Positions 31,154 through 39,827 are shown, numbered from the stretch's first letter. The stretch is 64,000 bases of DNA from Limnobacter parvus (GCF_024623725.1 NZ_JANKHG010000017.1:597265-661264); one strand, 5' to 3'. Notes: generated by a model from the sequence alone, not told the origin. A program made the numbers and translations.

Positions 31154-32064
31154 ATCAGGACCACGCAGTGCACATTGCAGTCGACCCCAAGGAACTGCAC
31201 ACTGTGCGCGATTGGGTGCGGTTTTATGTCACTGAAATGCGCCGCGGCAATGTGTTTTTCGGCCACGGATCAAGCAATGCATTTGATGAAGCCATTTACA
31301 TGGTGCAATCAGCATTGCATTTGCCGATCGGCGACTTAAGCCCTTTCTGGGACGCACGCGTAACCGCACAGGAATCGTCTCGCCTGCTGCGTTTTATTAC
31401 CCAGCGGGTTATTGATCGCAAGCCCGCCAGTTACATTACTGGCGAAGCTTGGTTACAAGGTCATTCATTCAAGGTGGATGAGCGGGTCATTATTCCCCGT
31501 TCTTTCATCGCGGAAATGTTGGCAGATCAATTCACGCCTTGGGTTAACGCGCCTGAAATGCCCTTTGACATTCTGGACATGTGCACTGGGTCGGGTTGCC
31601 TGGCCATTCTGGCTGCGCATGTTTTTGAAAATGCTGAAGTGGATGCAGTTGACCTGTCTGAAGATGCATTGGTACTGGCTCGCGAGAACATCGCCCTTCA
31701 CGACTTGAAGCAACGCGTGCACACCGTAAAGTCCGATCTGTTTTCAAACTTGAATGGCAAACAGTACGATTTCATTTTGACGAATCCACCTTATGTGAAC
31801 GAAGCGTCAATGAAGAAGTTGCCGCCTGAATACCTGCACGAACCCCGAATGGCCTTGGCCGGTGGCGACAGTGGTATGGACCTGATTCAAGAGATCTTGA
31901 CCCAAGCACCCAAGCACCTGAAAGATGGTGGCTTTTTGGTGGTTGAGTTGGGCAATGAAAAACTTCATTTCGAAGCCGCATTTCCGCATTTAAATCCCAT
32001 TTGGCTTGAAACCTCGGCAGGTGACGAACAGGTGTTTTTACTTAACAAAGAAGACTTGGTCTAA
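31150..32064 (+). CDS. prmB: 50S ribosomal protein L3 glutamine methyltransferase
   Basis: A 304-residue SAM-dependent methyltransferase of the HemK/PrmB group that methylates the amide nitrogen of a glutamine in L3. The SAM site ILDMCTGSGCLAILAA and the catalytic NPPYV motif with the downstream EPRMALAGGDSGMDL segment are present. It starts by ATGA overlap with the ArsC-like gene. PrmB is favoured over PrmC by neighbourhood and by the N-terminal VRFYVTEMRR-type region. Confidence 0.92.
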   Translation: MNQDHAVHIAVDPKELHTVRDWVRFYVTEMRRGNVFFGHGSSNAFDEAIYMVQSALHLPIGDLSPFWDARVTAQESSRLLRFITQRVIDRKPASYITGEAWLQGHSFKVDERVIIPRSFIAEMLADQFTPWVNAPEMPFDILDMCTGSGCLAILAAHVFENAEVDAVDLSEDALVLARENIALHDLKQRVHTVKSDLFSNLNGKQYDFILTNPPYVNEASMKKLPPEYLHEPRMALAGGDSGMDLIQEILTQAPKHLKDGGFLVVELGNEKLHFEAAFPHLNPIWLETSAGDEQVFLLNKEDLV

Positions 32065-32073
32065 ACCCATTCA

Positions 32074-33999
32074 ATGATTCAAATCAATAACCTTAGCATT
32101 GCGCGTGGCAGCAAGCCCATTTTAACCAACGCTGAACTTACCCTGTTTCCTGGCGAAAAAGTGGGCCTGATCGGTCACAACGGCGCGGGCAAATCAAGCT
32201 TTCTTAGCGCATTGCTGGGCGAACTTCACATCGACCAGGGCAGTATTGACTTGCCCAAGGTGTGGCGCCTTTCCTGGATTGATCAGGAGGTAACCGCCAA
32301 CCACCTCAGCGTGATTGATTTCGCCCTGGAAGGTGACCGCGCCCTGCATGAGGTACGCCAGAAAATTCATGCCGTTGAAGAAAGTGGCGACATGGAGCAG
32401 CTGGGCAACTTGTACGAAGAACTTGAAAACCTGGATGGCTACACAGCAGAAGCACGCGTGGCCACCATTTTGCACGGTCTTGGTTTTAAAACCGAGGACC
32501 TGCAACGCAAGGTTGGCGAGTTTTCAGGCGGCTGGAAAATGCGTTTGAACCTCGCCAAGGTTTTGGGTTCCAGAGCAGATTTGATATTGCTGGATGAACC
32601 CACCAACCACTTGGACATTGAGGCTGTGGTGTGGCTTGAGCAATGGATCAAGCAGGTCAACAGCACCGTGATTCTGGTTTCTCACGACCGTGATTTTCTG
32701 GATGAAGTGTGTACCCACACAGTACACCTGAACAACGTAAAACTGACCAAGTACAGCGGTGGGTATTCAGCATTCGAACGCGCATTTGCCGAGCGTGCTG
32801 ACCAGGTAAGCCAGGCCAATCGCAAAGCAGCTGGTGAAATGGAAAAGCTGCAGAAGTTTGTTGACCGCTTCAAGGCCAAAGCCAGCAAGGCCAAACAGGC
32901 CCAAAGCCGTGTAAAGCGCCTTGAAAAGATCAAGCTGATTGAAACCCTTCAAGTTGAGCCACATGTGGCTATTCCATTCATGGAGCCGCACAAAAGCCCC
33001 GACCCCTTGGTGGTATTGAATCGCAGTGATTGTGGTTACGAAGGCGTTGCCCCGATTTTAAAAAGCATCAGCCTGGAACTTCGCCCCGGTGATCGAATTG
33101 GCTTGTTGGGTGCGAACGGAAACGGCAAAACCACCTTGGTAAAAACTTTGGTGGGCGAGCGTGACATGCTGGGTGGCGAACGTGTGGAAGGCAAAGGGCT
33201 TGTTTACGGCTACTTTGCCCAGGATCAAATCGAATCACTGGACATGAATGCCACGCCCTTGCAGCACATGTCACGCCTTGAACGGCAAATATCAGAACAA
33301 AAGGCCCGGGAGTTTTTGGCTCGTTATCACTTCCGTGACGACAAGGTGCGCCAATTGGTGGGCAGTTTTTCTGGAGGCGAAAAGTCGCGCTTGGCCTTGG
33401 CCTTACTGGCCTACAAGCGCCCTAACCTTCTGCTACTGGATGAACCAACCAACCACCTGGACATTGCTACACGTCAGGCCCTGGCCAGCAGCCTGCTGGA
33501 ATTTGAAGGCGCGCTGATCATGGTTTCCCACGACCGGCATTTGCTGGAATCGATCACTGACCGTTTTTGGCGTGTGCACCAAGGCGCAGTAACGGAGTTC
33601 GAAGGCGACCTTGACGACTATGCTGAATTGTTGCGCAAGGAAACCAATGCCGACAATCAACGAAACAAGCAGAATTTAGGTTCTGGCAACAAGCCAGTCG
33701 TGAAAGCCCAGGCCACCGTCGCGGCGCCAGTCGATCGCCAGGCGGCCGGCCAGCGTTTGAAGCAATTGAATAATCAGGTGAAAAAACTCGAGAAGCAGAT
33801 TGAAGCGGACCGCCCAAAATTGGCTGCGCTGGACGACGCCCTCGCAAAATGCAATTACAGTGATTCGGATTCTGCAAAAAAAGCAGCTCAGCACCATGAA
33901 GAACGGAATTCAGTTTCAGCACGCCTGGAACTCGCCGAAAATGAGTTACTTGAAGCAATGGTGGAAATTGAATCCCTGGAAGAAACTTTGGGGGTTTGA
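32074..33999 (+). CDS. ABC-F family ATPase (YheS-like)
   Basis: A 641-residue soluble protein with two ABC domains (Walker A GHNGAGKSSFL and GANGNGKTTLV; signatures FSGGWKMRLNLA and FSGGEKSRLALA; both Walker B regions read LLLDEPTNHLD-like). A basic linker (KAKASKAKQAQSRVKRLEK) lies between the domains and a coiled-coil tail follows residue 560. ABC-F proteins act on the ribosome rather than in transport. Length and linker fit YheS best. It lies 9 bases after prmB. Confidence 0.9.
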   Translation: MIQINNLSIARGSKPILTNAELTLFPGEKVGLIGHNGAGKSSFLSALLGELHIDQGSIDLPKVWRLSWIDQEVTANHLSVIDFALEGDRALHEVRQKIHAVEESGDMEQLGNLYEELENLDGYTAEARVATILHGLGFKTEDLQRKVGEFSGGWKMRLNLAKVLGSRADLILLDEPTNHLDIEAVVWLEQWIKQVNSTVILVSHDRDFLDEVCTHTVHLNNVKLTKYSGGYSAFERAFAERADQVSQANRKAAGEMEKLQKFVDRFKAKASKAKQAQSRVKRLEKIKLIETLQVEPHVAIPFMEPHKSPDPLVVLNRSDCGYEGVAPILKSISLELRPGDRIGLLGANGNGKTTLVKTLVGERDMLGGERVEGKGLVYGYFAQDQIESLDMNATPLQHMSRLERQISEQKAREFLARYHFRDDKVRQLVGSFSGGEKSRLALALLAYKRPNLLLLDEPTNHLDIATRQALASSLLEFEGALIMVSHDRHLLESITDRFWRVHQGAVTEFEGDLDDYAELLRKETNADNQRNKQNLGSGNKPVVKAQATVAAPVDRQAAGQRLKQLNNQVKKLEKQIEADRPKLAALDDALAKCNYSDSDSAKKAAQHHEERNSVSARLELAENELLEAMVEIESLEETLGV

Positions 34000-34010
34000 A
34001 CAAACGCCTT

Positions 34011-35603
34011 TTAGCTCAACATGCCCTCTTCACTTAAAAACTCCCGCCAAGCGTCCAAGTGAAAACAAAGCGCAGAACTGTTTACTTGAGTATTTAAATT
34101 TACCAAGTTTTCACGCAGCAATTGACGAAGATCTGCACCGGAAATTTCGCACATTTTCGCGCGCACGTGACTTTTGACTACGTCGGGAACCCCAAGGGAT
34201 GGGTAAACCTCTGCATCATATAAATGCTCACCAAGTACCAGCATCAGCAAGTCCAGTGCAGTTTGTGATTGAGTGGATCCGCCCTGCTTTGCATCTTGAA
34301 ATGCCAACTCAACAAGCCCAATCTGACTGCGCAAAATAAGTGCCTCTGTCATCTTCGACTGCTCAAGCGAACGATTTCTTTGCTCGATCAAGCCGTGGTA
34401 AGCCTCTGGCAAGTTCCACTTTCTGCTGTCCGCGCGATTAATCAGCTCAAGGCTGATTTTAAGTGACGAACGGCTTGATACATCTTGTAAATTCGTATCG
34501 TCGGTGTGGGGCGGGGATGCCATCTCGTTCTGGAATGTGGAATCTTCATCGTGGGCAATCAAAGACTCCAAAAAGCGATCCTGACCAAAAACTTCTGGTG
34601 AATGGGAAACCTCATTCACTGGGTTCTTCAAACTGGTATCGAGCTCGGCATTGTGCCGGAACTCTGTCAGTTGGGGCTCGTGCATGGAGGAAGGTCCTGA
34701 CGGGCGACCTTTGCGAATTGAAGCCCCACCAAACAGCCTGTATTTTCGTGTTAGGTAAATCAACACTGTCAGGATTAGCAGGCCTGTTGCCAGTGCCATC
34801 AAATGCAACTGACTAAGTCCTAAAGCTCCAATTGAACCGATACTCTGCTCATCATTCAACCCCAGGCCACTGTGCGATGAACCAGTGCCCTTTCGGCTCT
34901 CTATCAATCCATTTCCAATTAAGTTTGTGCCCAATGAAGCAATGCGTATAGGCTCGTCAGTGGACTTTATCGGTGTGTCCGCTTGCGATTCGTTAACGGC
35001 AACCGACTCAGCCATATGCTTTTCCACAACATTCGGAGTCGAATTTGGCGCGTCGTAAGCGGGTGTCAAATTAATTCTGCGGGTAGGCGATATACGCGAT
35101 TTTGCCAATATTGAAGAGCTGGCTGGATCAAAATTATTGCTTGCAAGCTTTGTATTACCGGTTTCTGTGGTTTGCTCTGGCACGGACTGGTTTTGATTCA
35201 TGATCAAGGTCCAGCGGCTCGTGAAAGTAAGCAACGGGCATTCAGAGACCAACTCAAGTTGCACCAAAGCATGATTGATTGGTGACACGGATTCAAACTC
35301 GACCATGCCCCCCTGTCTGATAGTTGGCTCAAAGTTCACCCACACATCGATTGTGCGGCCACTCGTGGCGGTGTCGATTGACTGGATTCTAGAACGCATA
35401 CAGGTAGAGCGCAGTTGCGATTCAGTGCCCTCTGGAATACCTGACAAGGTGCTTTTGAGCTGAAGCTTCTTTCCAATGTCCTGAACACCTGCGGGTACAC
35501 TCATCTCAAGGCCATATGAAAGCAATGGAACGGCATACAGCCACAATCCAGTGGCAATCAATACACAGGTATGCCAGAGAGCAGAATTCAGGATAGTGGT
35601 CAT
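34011..35603 (-). CDS. FimV-like inner-membrane protein of unknown function
   Basis: A 530-residue protein. Residues about 1-32 look like a signal peptide or anchor; 33-137 form a periplasmic domain reminiscent of the FimV N-terminus; 138-262 is a Ser/Thr/Asn-rich linker; a membrane helix covers about 264-285 (followed by TRKYR); and the rest is an acidic, helical cytoplasmic region. No LysM motif is visible, unlike FimV of Pseudomonas. Family members organise peptidoglycan-linked polar or pilus complexes. The call is by architecture and weak similarity. It converges on the ABC-F gene with 11 bases between stops. Confidence 0.5.
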   Translation of the reverse strand: MTTILNSALWHTCVLIATGLWLYAVPLLSYGLEMSVPAGVQDIGKKLQLKSTLSGIPEGTESQLRSTCMRSRIQSIDTATSGRTIDVWVNFEPTIRQGGMVEFESVSPINHALVQLELVSECPLLTFTSRWTLIMNQNQSVPEQTTETGNTKLASNNFDPASSSILAKSRISPTRRINLTPAYDAPNSTPNVVEKHMAESVAVNESQADTPIKSTDEPIRIASLGTNLIGNGLIESRKGTGSSHSGLGLNDEQSIGSIGALGLSQLHLMALATGLLILTVLIYLTRKYRLFGGASIRKGRPSGPSSMHEPQLTEFRHNAELDTSLKNPVNEVSHSPEVFGQDRFLESLIAHDEDSTFQNEMASPPHTDDTNLQDVSSRSSLKISLELINRADSRKWNLPEAYHGLIEQRNRSLEQSKMTEALILRSQIGLVELAFQDAKQGGSTQSQTALDLLMLVLGEHLYDAEVYPSLGVPDVVKSHVRAKMCEISGADLRQLLRENLVNLNTQVNSSALCFHLDAWREFLSEEGMLS

Positions 35604-35963
35604 TGGGTCTCGCAGTTCAATCGTTCCAGCAAGCCCTCAGGATACGCAATGAATTACCTCATGAGGTATCCTAGAAATGACCTAGCACGAACGTGTTAGC
35701 CCGCCCATTTACCCCAACCTGGAAAAGGCAATGTTGTTTACATCGCAGGTTCACTGAAGTCGGTTTCTTACCAGTGGCCTCAAGTGCAATCGAGGTGTAA
35801 GGTGAATAAGTGTGCCCGCTTGGGTGATCAACCTGCGCGAAGCCTACTTGGCGTCATGCAGCATGCAAAAATTGATTCTAGAATGACTGTTCATATCATT
35901 GATTGAACAGTTCAGTACACTACGGGCAATTTAATAAAAAATAGAGACTCGGGAGATCAGCTT
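35604..35963. promoter_or_regulatory. Gene-free 360-base divergent region with several palindromes
   Basis: No reading frame is supported here. It separates the FimV-like gene (-) from the acyl-CoA synthetase gene (+). It holds a perfect 14-base palindrome TACCTCATGAGGTA (35655-35668), an imperfect one CTAGCACG-AA-CGTGTTAG (35682-35699, one mismatch) and the TGAAC-type repeats listed separately. The last 40 bases before the synthetase are A/T-rich. Confidence 0.6.
35886..35914 (+). promoter_or_regulatory. Operator-like repeats upstream of the acyl-CoA synthetase gene
   Basis: ACTGTTCA (35886-35893) and TGAACAGT (35904-35911) form a perfect 8-base inverted repeat with a 10-base spacer. The right half is itself the start of a tight palindrome TGAAC-A-GTTCA (35904-35914). 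It lies 50-78 bases before the start codon, over the likely -35 area (TTGAAC at 35903). A TetR-type fatty-acid regulator is a reasonable candidate, by inference only. Confidence 0.5.
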
Positions 35964-37643
35964 ATGGCGAACATCGCCACTTTCTTGTTCCAACACGACG
36001 ACACACCAAATCGTGTTTTGTACCGCCAGTTTATCGACAACGAATGGGTCGACTTCAAGGCCCGCGAAATGCTGGACATGGCGCGTGGCTGGCAGGCATT
36101 TTTCCGGTCAATGGGTTTACAAAAAGGTGACCGTGTCGCCATTTGTTTGAAAAACAGCGTGCATTGGGTGGCCTTCGACCAGGCAGCCGTAGCGATGGGG
36201 CTGGTATCAGTCCCTCTGTATGTCGATGACAACGCCAGCAACATCTGTTATTGCATCCAGGATTCAGGCTCCAAAGCCGTGTTGGTAGAGAACGATCGAA
36301 TCGCTCGCAACTTGCTTAAAGAGGGGCTGAGCGACATCCGTGTGCTTTCTTTGAAGTCTGAAATTGAAAAGAATGCCGATGGCGTTGAAAACGCCCTGCA
36401 ACTGCTGAAGAGCCTTGAAAAGAAAGTGGAGCCGTTTGAGCTTTTGGATCTTGAGCAAAACACTCTGGCCACGATCTGCTACACATCGGGCACCTCCGGT
36501 CGACCCAAGGGTGTCATGCTTTCACATAAAAATGTAATAGCCAACGTTGACAGTTGTTTTCAGCTTGACATTGCGCAACCTGACGATGTGTTTTTGTCTT
36601 TCCTGCCCATGTCGCACATGTTTGAGCGAATTGGTGGGTACTACTTGCCTTTGCGAGCAGGCGCAAAGGTAATTTACGCGCGGGGCATCAATCAGTTGCC
36701 AGAGGATTTGGCCACCCAGGCTCCAACCGTATTGTTTGCCGTACCGCGTATTTTCGAGAAATTTTACGGACGGATTCAGGCATCGGTAAAAGATTCAAGA
36801 TTCAAGCGCAAAGCATTCGAAAAACTGGTTGATGTCGGCTGGCGCATGGAACAGGGAAAAGGCGGGATCGTTGATCACTTCCAGTTGCCTTTGCTGCGCG
36901 CCAAAGTAGCGCAGCCCATCCTTGAACGCCTTGGTGGACGATTACGTGTAGCCGTGGTGGGCGGTGCGGCCTTGGACAGCAACATCGCCAAGGCATTTAT
37001 CTCCATGGGTTTGACGATACTTCACGGCTATGGCATGACAGAGGCATGCCCTGTGATTTCCGTGAATCGGCCTGAAGGCAATGTGCCTGAATCTGTGGGC
37101 CCTCCCTTGCCCAATGTTGAAGTCAAGCTCGGTGAAAACGATGAACTGCTTGCCCGCGGCCCCAATATCATGATGGGGTATTGGCAAAACGAGGAGGCCA
37201 CCCAAAGCGCGGTCGATTCAGACGGTTGGTTGCACACTGGTGACGTGGCGGAAATTAAAGACAAACGGATTTATATTCGTGGCCGCATCAAAGACATTAT
37301 GGTGTTGTCGAACGGCGAAAAGTTTTCACCACAAGACGCTGAAACTGCCATTGTAGGTGATGATGTTTTTGAGCAAATTGTTTTGATTGGTGAAGGGCGA
37401 CCCTTTATTGGAATGATCGCAGTAACCGCCAATTCCAATGAGAAAGAGTTGATTAAACGTGCGAACGAGCGTCTTCAGCATCTACCTCGGTACATTCGCG
37501 TACGTAGAATTATCACAACCAAAGAGCCTTGGACTGTGGACAACGGTTTGTTGACACCCACACTGAAAGTAAAAAGGGTAAAGGTAATTGAGGCATTCAA
37601 GGACCGCATCAATGATCTTTACGCGGAAGGCATGGGCGATTAA
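35964..37643 (+). CDS. Long-chain acyl-CoA synthetase (AMP-forming)
   Basis: A 559-residue adenylate-forming enzyme activating fatty acids to acyl-CoA. The AMP-binding motif ICYTSGTSGRPKGVMLSHKN is near residue 170. The GYGMTEACPVIS core, the WLHTGDVAEIKDKRIYIRGR hinge region and a C-terminal lysine region (NGLLTPTLKVKR) follow. It is of the FAA1-like long-chain group rather than FadD of E. coli. An AGACTCGGGAG stretch ending 9 bases before the ATG offers a ribosome site. Palindromes upstream suggest control. Confidence 0.88.
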   Translation: MANIATFLFQHDDTPNRVLYRQFIDNEWVDFKAREMLDMARGWQAFFRSMGLQKGDRVAICLKNSVHWVAFDQAAVAMGLVSVPLYVDDNASNICYCIQDSGSKAVLVENDRIARNLLKEGLSDIRVLSLKSEIEKNADGVENALQLLKSLEKKVEPFELLDLEQNTLATICYTSGTSGRPKGVMLSHKNVIANVDSCFQLDIAQPDDVFLSFLPMSHMFERIGGYYLPLRAGAKVIYARGINQLPEDLATQAPTVLFAVPRIFEKFYGRIQASVKDSRFKRKAFEKLVDVGWRMEQGKGGIVDHFQLPLLRAKVAQPILERLGGRLRVAVVGGAALDSNIAKAFISMGLTILHGYGMTEACPVISVNRPEGNVPESVGPPLPNVEVKLGENDELLARGPNIMMGYWQNEEATQSAVDSDGWLHTGDVAEIKDKRIYIRGRIKDIMVLSNGEKFSPQDAETAIVGDDVFEQIVLIGEGRPFIGMIAVTANSNEKELIKRANERLQHLPRYIRVRRIITTKEPWTVDNGLLTPTLKVKRVKVIEAFKDRINDLYAEGMGD

Positions 37644-37660
37644 TTCATGCATTGTCAGCG

Positions 37661-37691
37661 GAAAAAGCCCACTTCAACGTGGGCTTTTTTT
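37661..37691. terminator. Bidirectional Rho-independent terminator
   Basis: AGCCCAC and GTGGGCT form a 7-base-pair stem around TTCAAC, with seven T on the right and five A on the left. It ends the synthetase transcript on the plus strand and, in reverse, the NYN gene, whose stop codon lies within the T tract. Confidence 0.92.
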
Positions 37692-38415
37692 ATTCTGTGG
37701 GAAGGTCTTCGTGGTCGTAATTGTCTGATCCAATTCTGGCCAGAAAATCGGCAGCACGCTCGGGGGGGGGGCACGTCGATCGAAGCCCATCGATGTAAGT
37801 AAACAGATCTTCAGAAATGTTTTGCCACATGGGATCTAGCACCACATCTACTCCTTCATGGCGCAACAATTCAGCAGCGCTGGAAAACGCACCATCACCT
37901 GTCAGTAAAACGACCTGTTGAACCTGACGCTTGTATGCCAAAGTGGCCAAATCCACGCCCATCCTGAGTTCAATACCTTTGGGGTGAGAATCAGGGGTGA
38001 AATCTTCATCAGCCAAATCGTCGACCGAGATGCGTTTTCCCAGCAAATCAGCCATTGCGTCTTCGTTGAGCTTCCAGTTGTCTGCTTCGCGAGCCTCGCC
38101 CAGTTTCACTGCCAGTTTTCGTTTTCGCTGAAGTTGTCGCTGGAAAGCCACCCGGAATTGCCCTTCCTTCGACTTTGACAAGTCAATTTGTTGTTTTGAA
38201 ATTGGAAGAGTCACTCGTTGAGTGAAAACAGGTGTGTCGTAGAAAAAAATACGGAACAAATGCCGTTTGGGTTGGTTTCGTTCGAACAAATGCGCGGCCG
38301 ACAGGCGCCAAACCAAATCTGCCATGACCTTTGCATCATGATGCACCGAACTTGGAAAGATTTGACGAATTCTGCGAATGAAGAAGGGACCATCCACGAG
38401 GATAGCTGTAAGCAT
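37690..38415 (-). CDS. NYN/LabA-type (DUF88) PIN-like nuclease domain protein with C10 tract
   Basis: A 241-residue protein with the NYN fold: AILVDGPFFIRRI at the N-terminus (first acidic residue), a central Asp in MGVDLATLAYKRQVQ, and VVLLTGDGAFSSAAELLRHEGVDVVL (positions about 170-195) with the TGDG motif. Such domains are predicted metal-dependent RNases. The reading frame crosses ten consecutive C (window bases 37762-37771 are G on the plus strand) close to its end, giving Cys-Pro-Pro-Pro. A one-base slip would change the last 24 residues. It diverges from the GIY-YIG gene. Confidence 0.85.
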   Translation of the reverse strand: MLTAILVDGPFFIRRIRQIFPSSVHHDAKVMADLVWRLSAAHLFERNQPKRHLFRIFFYDTPVFTQRVTLPISKQQIDLSKSKEGQFRVAFQRQLQRKRKLAVKLGEAREADNWKLNEDAMADLLGKRISVDDLADEDFTPDSHPKGIELRMGVDLATLAYKRQVQQVVLLTGDGAFSSAAELLRHEGVDVVLDPMWQNISEDLFTYIDGLRSTCPPPERAADFLARIGSDNYDHEDLPTE

Positions 38416-38426
38416 ATAAGCCCTTG

Positions 38427-38450
38427 ATTTTTAAATGGAAATTTAAAAAT
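38427..38450. promoter_or_regulatory. A/T-rich inverted repeat upstream of the NYN gene
   Basis: ATTTTTAAA and TTTAAAAAT form a perfect 9-base inverted repeat around TGGAAA, 12-35 bases before the NYN start codon. It may be an operator or merely an A/T-rich leader. Confidence 0.35.
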
Positions 38451-38644
38451 GTAAATTAAATTTTAGCGAAGAAAATAACTGTCCATCAATATAGTAACAC
38501 CGAACATCGGGCAAAAATAGCGATGGCCACACCCCTTAAGAGTGAGAAATGGTGACCTCATAAATAGCAATACACATACAATTAGTAAGCATTGTACTGA
38601 CAGACCTTGATTTCTATTTTTTATTAATCTGTGCGGAGGATGAA

Positions 38645-39037
38645 TTGAGTACGACCCCGGATTACAGCCAAGATGAAACCGCCCGAAAGCAAGAAAAGTA
38701 CTGGCTCTACATTTTGTCCAATACCAAACCGAATGGCCCTTTGTATTTGGGTGATGCAGCCTGTCTGCTTTCCCGAATGAATGAGCATCATGCAGGCCTA
38801 CGCCGTGACTATGCGCATTACCATCGCTTAGACCGACTGGTTTATTTTGAAGTTTGGTCTGATCACGACAAATTTGTGGCACGTTTGCGCCGGGTGAGGA
38901 ATTGGCCTCGTGACATGCGTTTGCTGCTGATTGAATCCTTGAATCCCGAGTGGGACGATCTTCTCCCCCAGTTTTTGGCTGAACAATCGACAAAAAGCCA
39001 GATTCAGGAGCAAAAAGGTCGGGAAAAAGCAGCCTGA
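38645..39037 (+). CDS. GIY-YIG domain protein lacking the usual catalytic glutamate
   Basis: A 130-residue single-domain GIY-YIG protein of the YhbQ-like type. WLYIL and LYLG correspond to the GIY and YIG elements, the SRMNEH part keeps the catalytic arginine, and RLVYFEVW and LIESLNPEW follow. In the helix where relatives have RE-K-x-I-K, this protein reads ARLRRVRNW, so the metal-binding Glu is replaced by Leu. The start is TTG at 38645, supported by a strong GGAGG 5 bases upstream; the ATG at 38640 runs into a stop at once. Enzyme activity is doubtful. Confidence 0.8.
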   Translation: MSTTPDYSQDETARKQEKYWLYILSNTKPNGPLYLGDAACLLSRMNEHHAGLRRDYAHYHRLDRLVYFEVWSDHDKFVARLRRVRNWPRDMRLLLIESLNPEWDDLLPQFLAEQSTKSQIQEQKGREKAA

Positions 39038-39229
39038 TCTTGACTATTTTTCAGCTCGTGTAGTCCTATTTAGACCGGCCACGTTAACAATATTTGAAAC
39101 TTTATTTTTAATTGGCACACAAACACGTAATTGCCATTTAAATAGACTCTGCAGCGCTCATTTTTTTGAATCTGAATGCTCACTGCGGATAGTACAAATA
39201 ACGTTGTTGCTAGTTTTCAGGAGTTAATC

Positions 39230-39799
39230 ATGAGTTCGATCGCTGAGCGCCTGACCCGATCATATTGCCTATTTCATTGGCTGCAGGTCAAGCCCATCCC
39301 GGAGCAAATTCGGTCGAGTGTTGCCTATAGTACTTTGGAGCAAGAACTTCTTTCTCTTAAGGTAAAACCTGAAGACTTGGCTGCAGTTGGTTCAGATGTA
39401 ACAGATAATTTTGAAGAGTCACGCTTGGCTTTCATGGTGCGTTACAGCGGCCTGACTTGGTCTACATGCTCAATTTTTTGTGATGCCATTGAGCACAACA
39501 GTTGGTTGCAAAATGGTACGCCCCTGCTGGTGCAATTCACGGGGGTAGATGCCACGGGTGAAATTGGGCTTCCAAAAGCCGCACTCGGTGATTTTATGTT
39601 CTTAAAGCCGAGTAATGTTTGGGTGGATAACAATCGGGTTGTATCGTTCACCGTGCGCTGGAATAAACATGAAACCCGCCGCATGGAGCGATTTATTCGG
39701 CTGGCCTCCGCGCGCCATGGCCTAGAGGCCACGGTCAGCAACATTGCCCAAAGCGAGAAATTTATTGCCGCAATCAAGGCCACAGTAGGCGCTCAGTAA
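39230..39799 (+). CDS. Protein of unknown function
   Basis: A 189-residue protein that I do not recognise. The ATG at 39230 has an AGGAG site 6 bases upstream, so it is probably expressed. The sequence is soluble and mixed in composition, has no signal peptide or membrane segment, and includes a Trp-rich N-terminal third and a basic Arg/His stretch (RWNKHETRRMERFIRLASARH) split by acidic residues. It is a single-gene unit with its own terminator. Confidence 0.7.
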   Translation: MSSIAERLTRSYCLFHWLQVKPIPEQIRSSVAYSTLEQELLSLKVKPEDLAAVGSDVTDNFEESRLAFMVRYSGLTWSTCSIFCDAIEHNSWLQNGTPLLVQFTGVDATGEIGLPKAALGDFMFLKPSNVWVDNNRVVSFTVRWNKHETRRMERFIRLASARHGLEATVSNIAQSEKFIAAIKATVGAQ

Positions 39800-39827
39800 T
39801 TAACTTCCGCGTCGTCCGTTAATTGAA

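Noticed and set aside
35886-35911. CTGT...ACAG repeat considered as a LexA box
   Set aside because: The spacing between CTGT and ACAG is 16 bases, not the 8 needed for LexA.
38463-38993. A 176-codon open frame on the minus strand over the GIY-YIG gene
   Set aside because: It lies opposite a recognisable GIY-YIG protein with a strong ribosome site, has no recognisable domain and odd composition.
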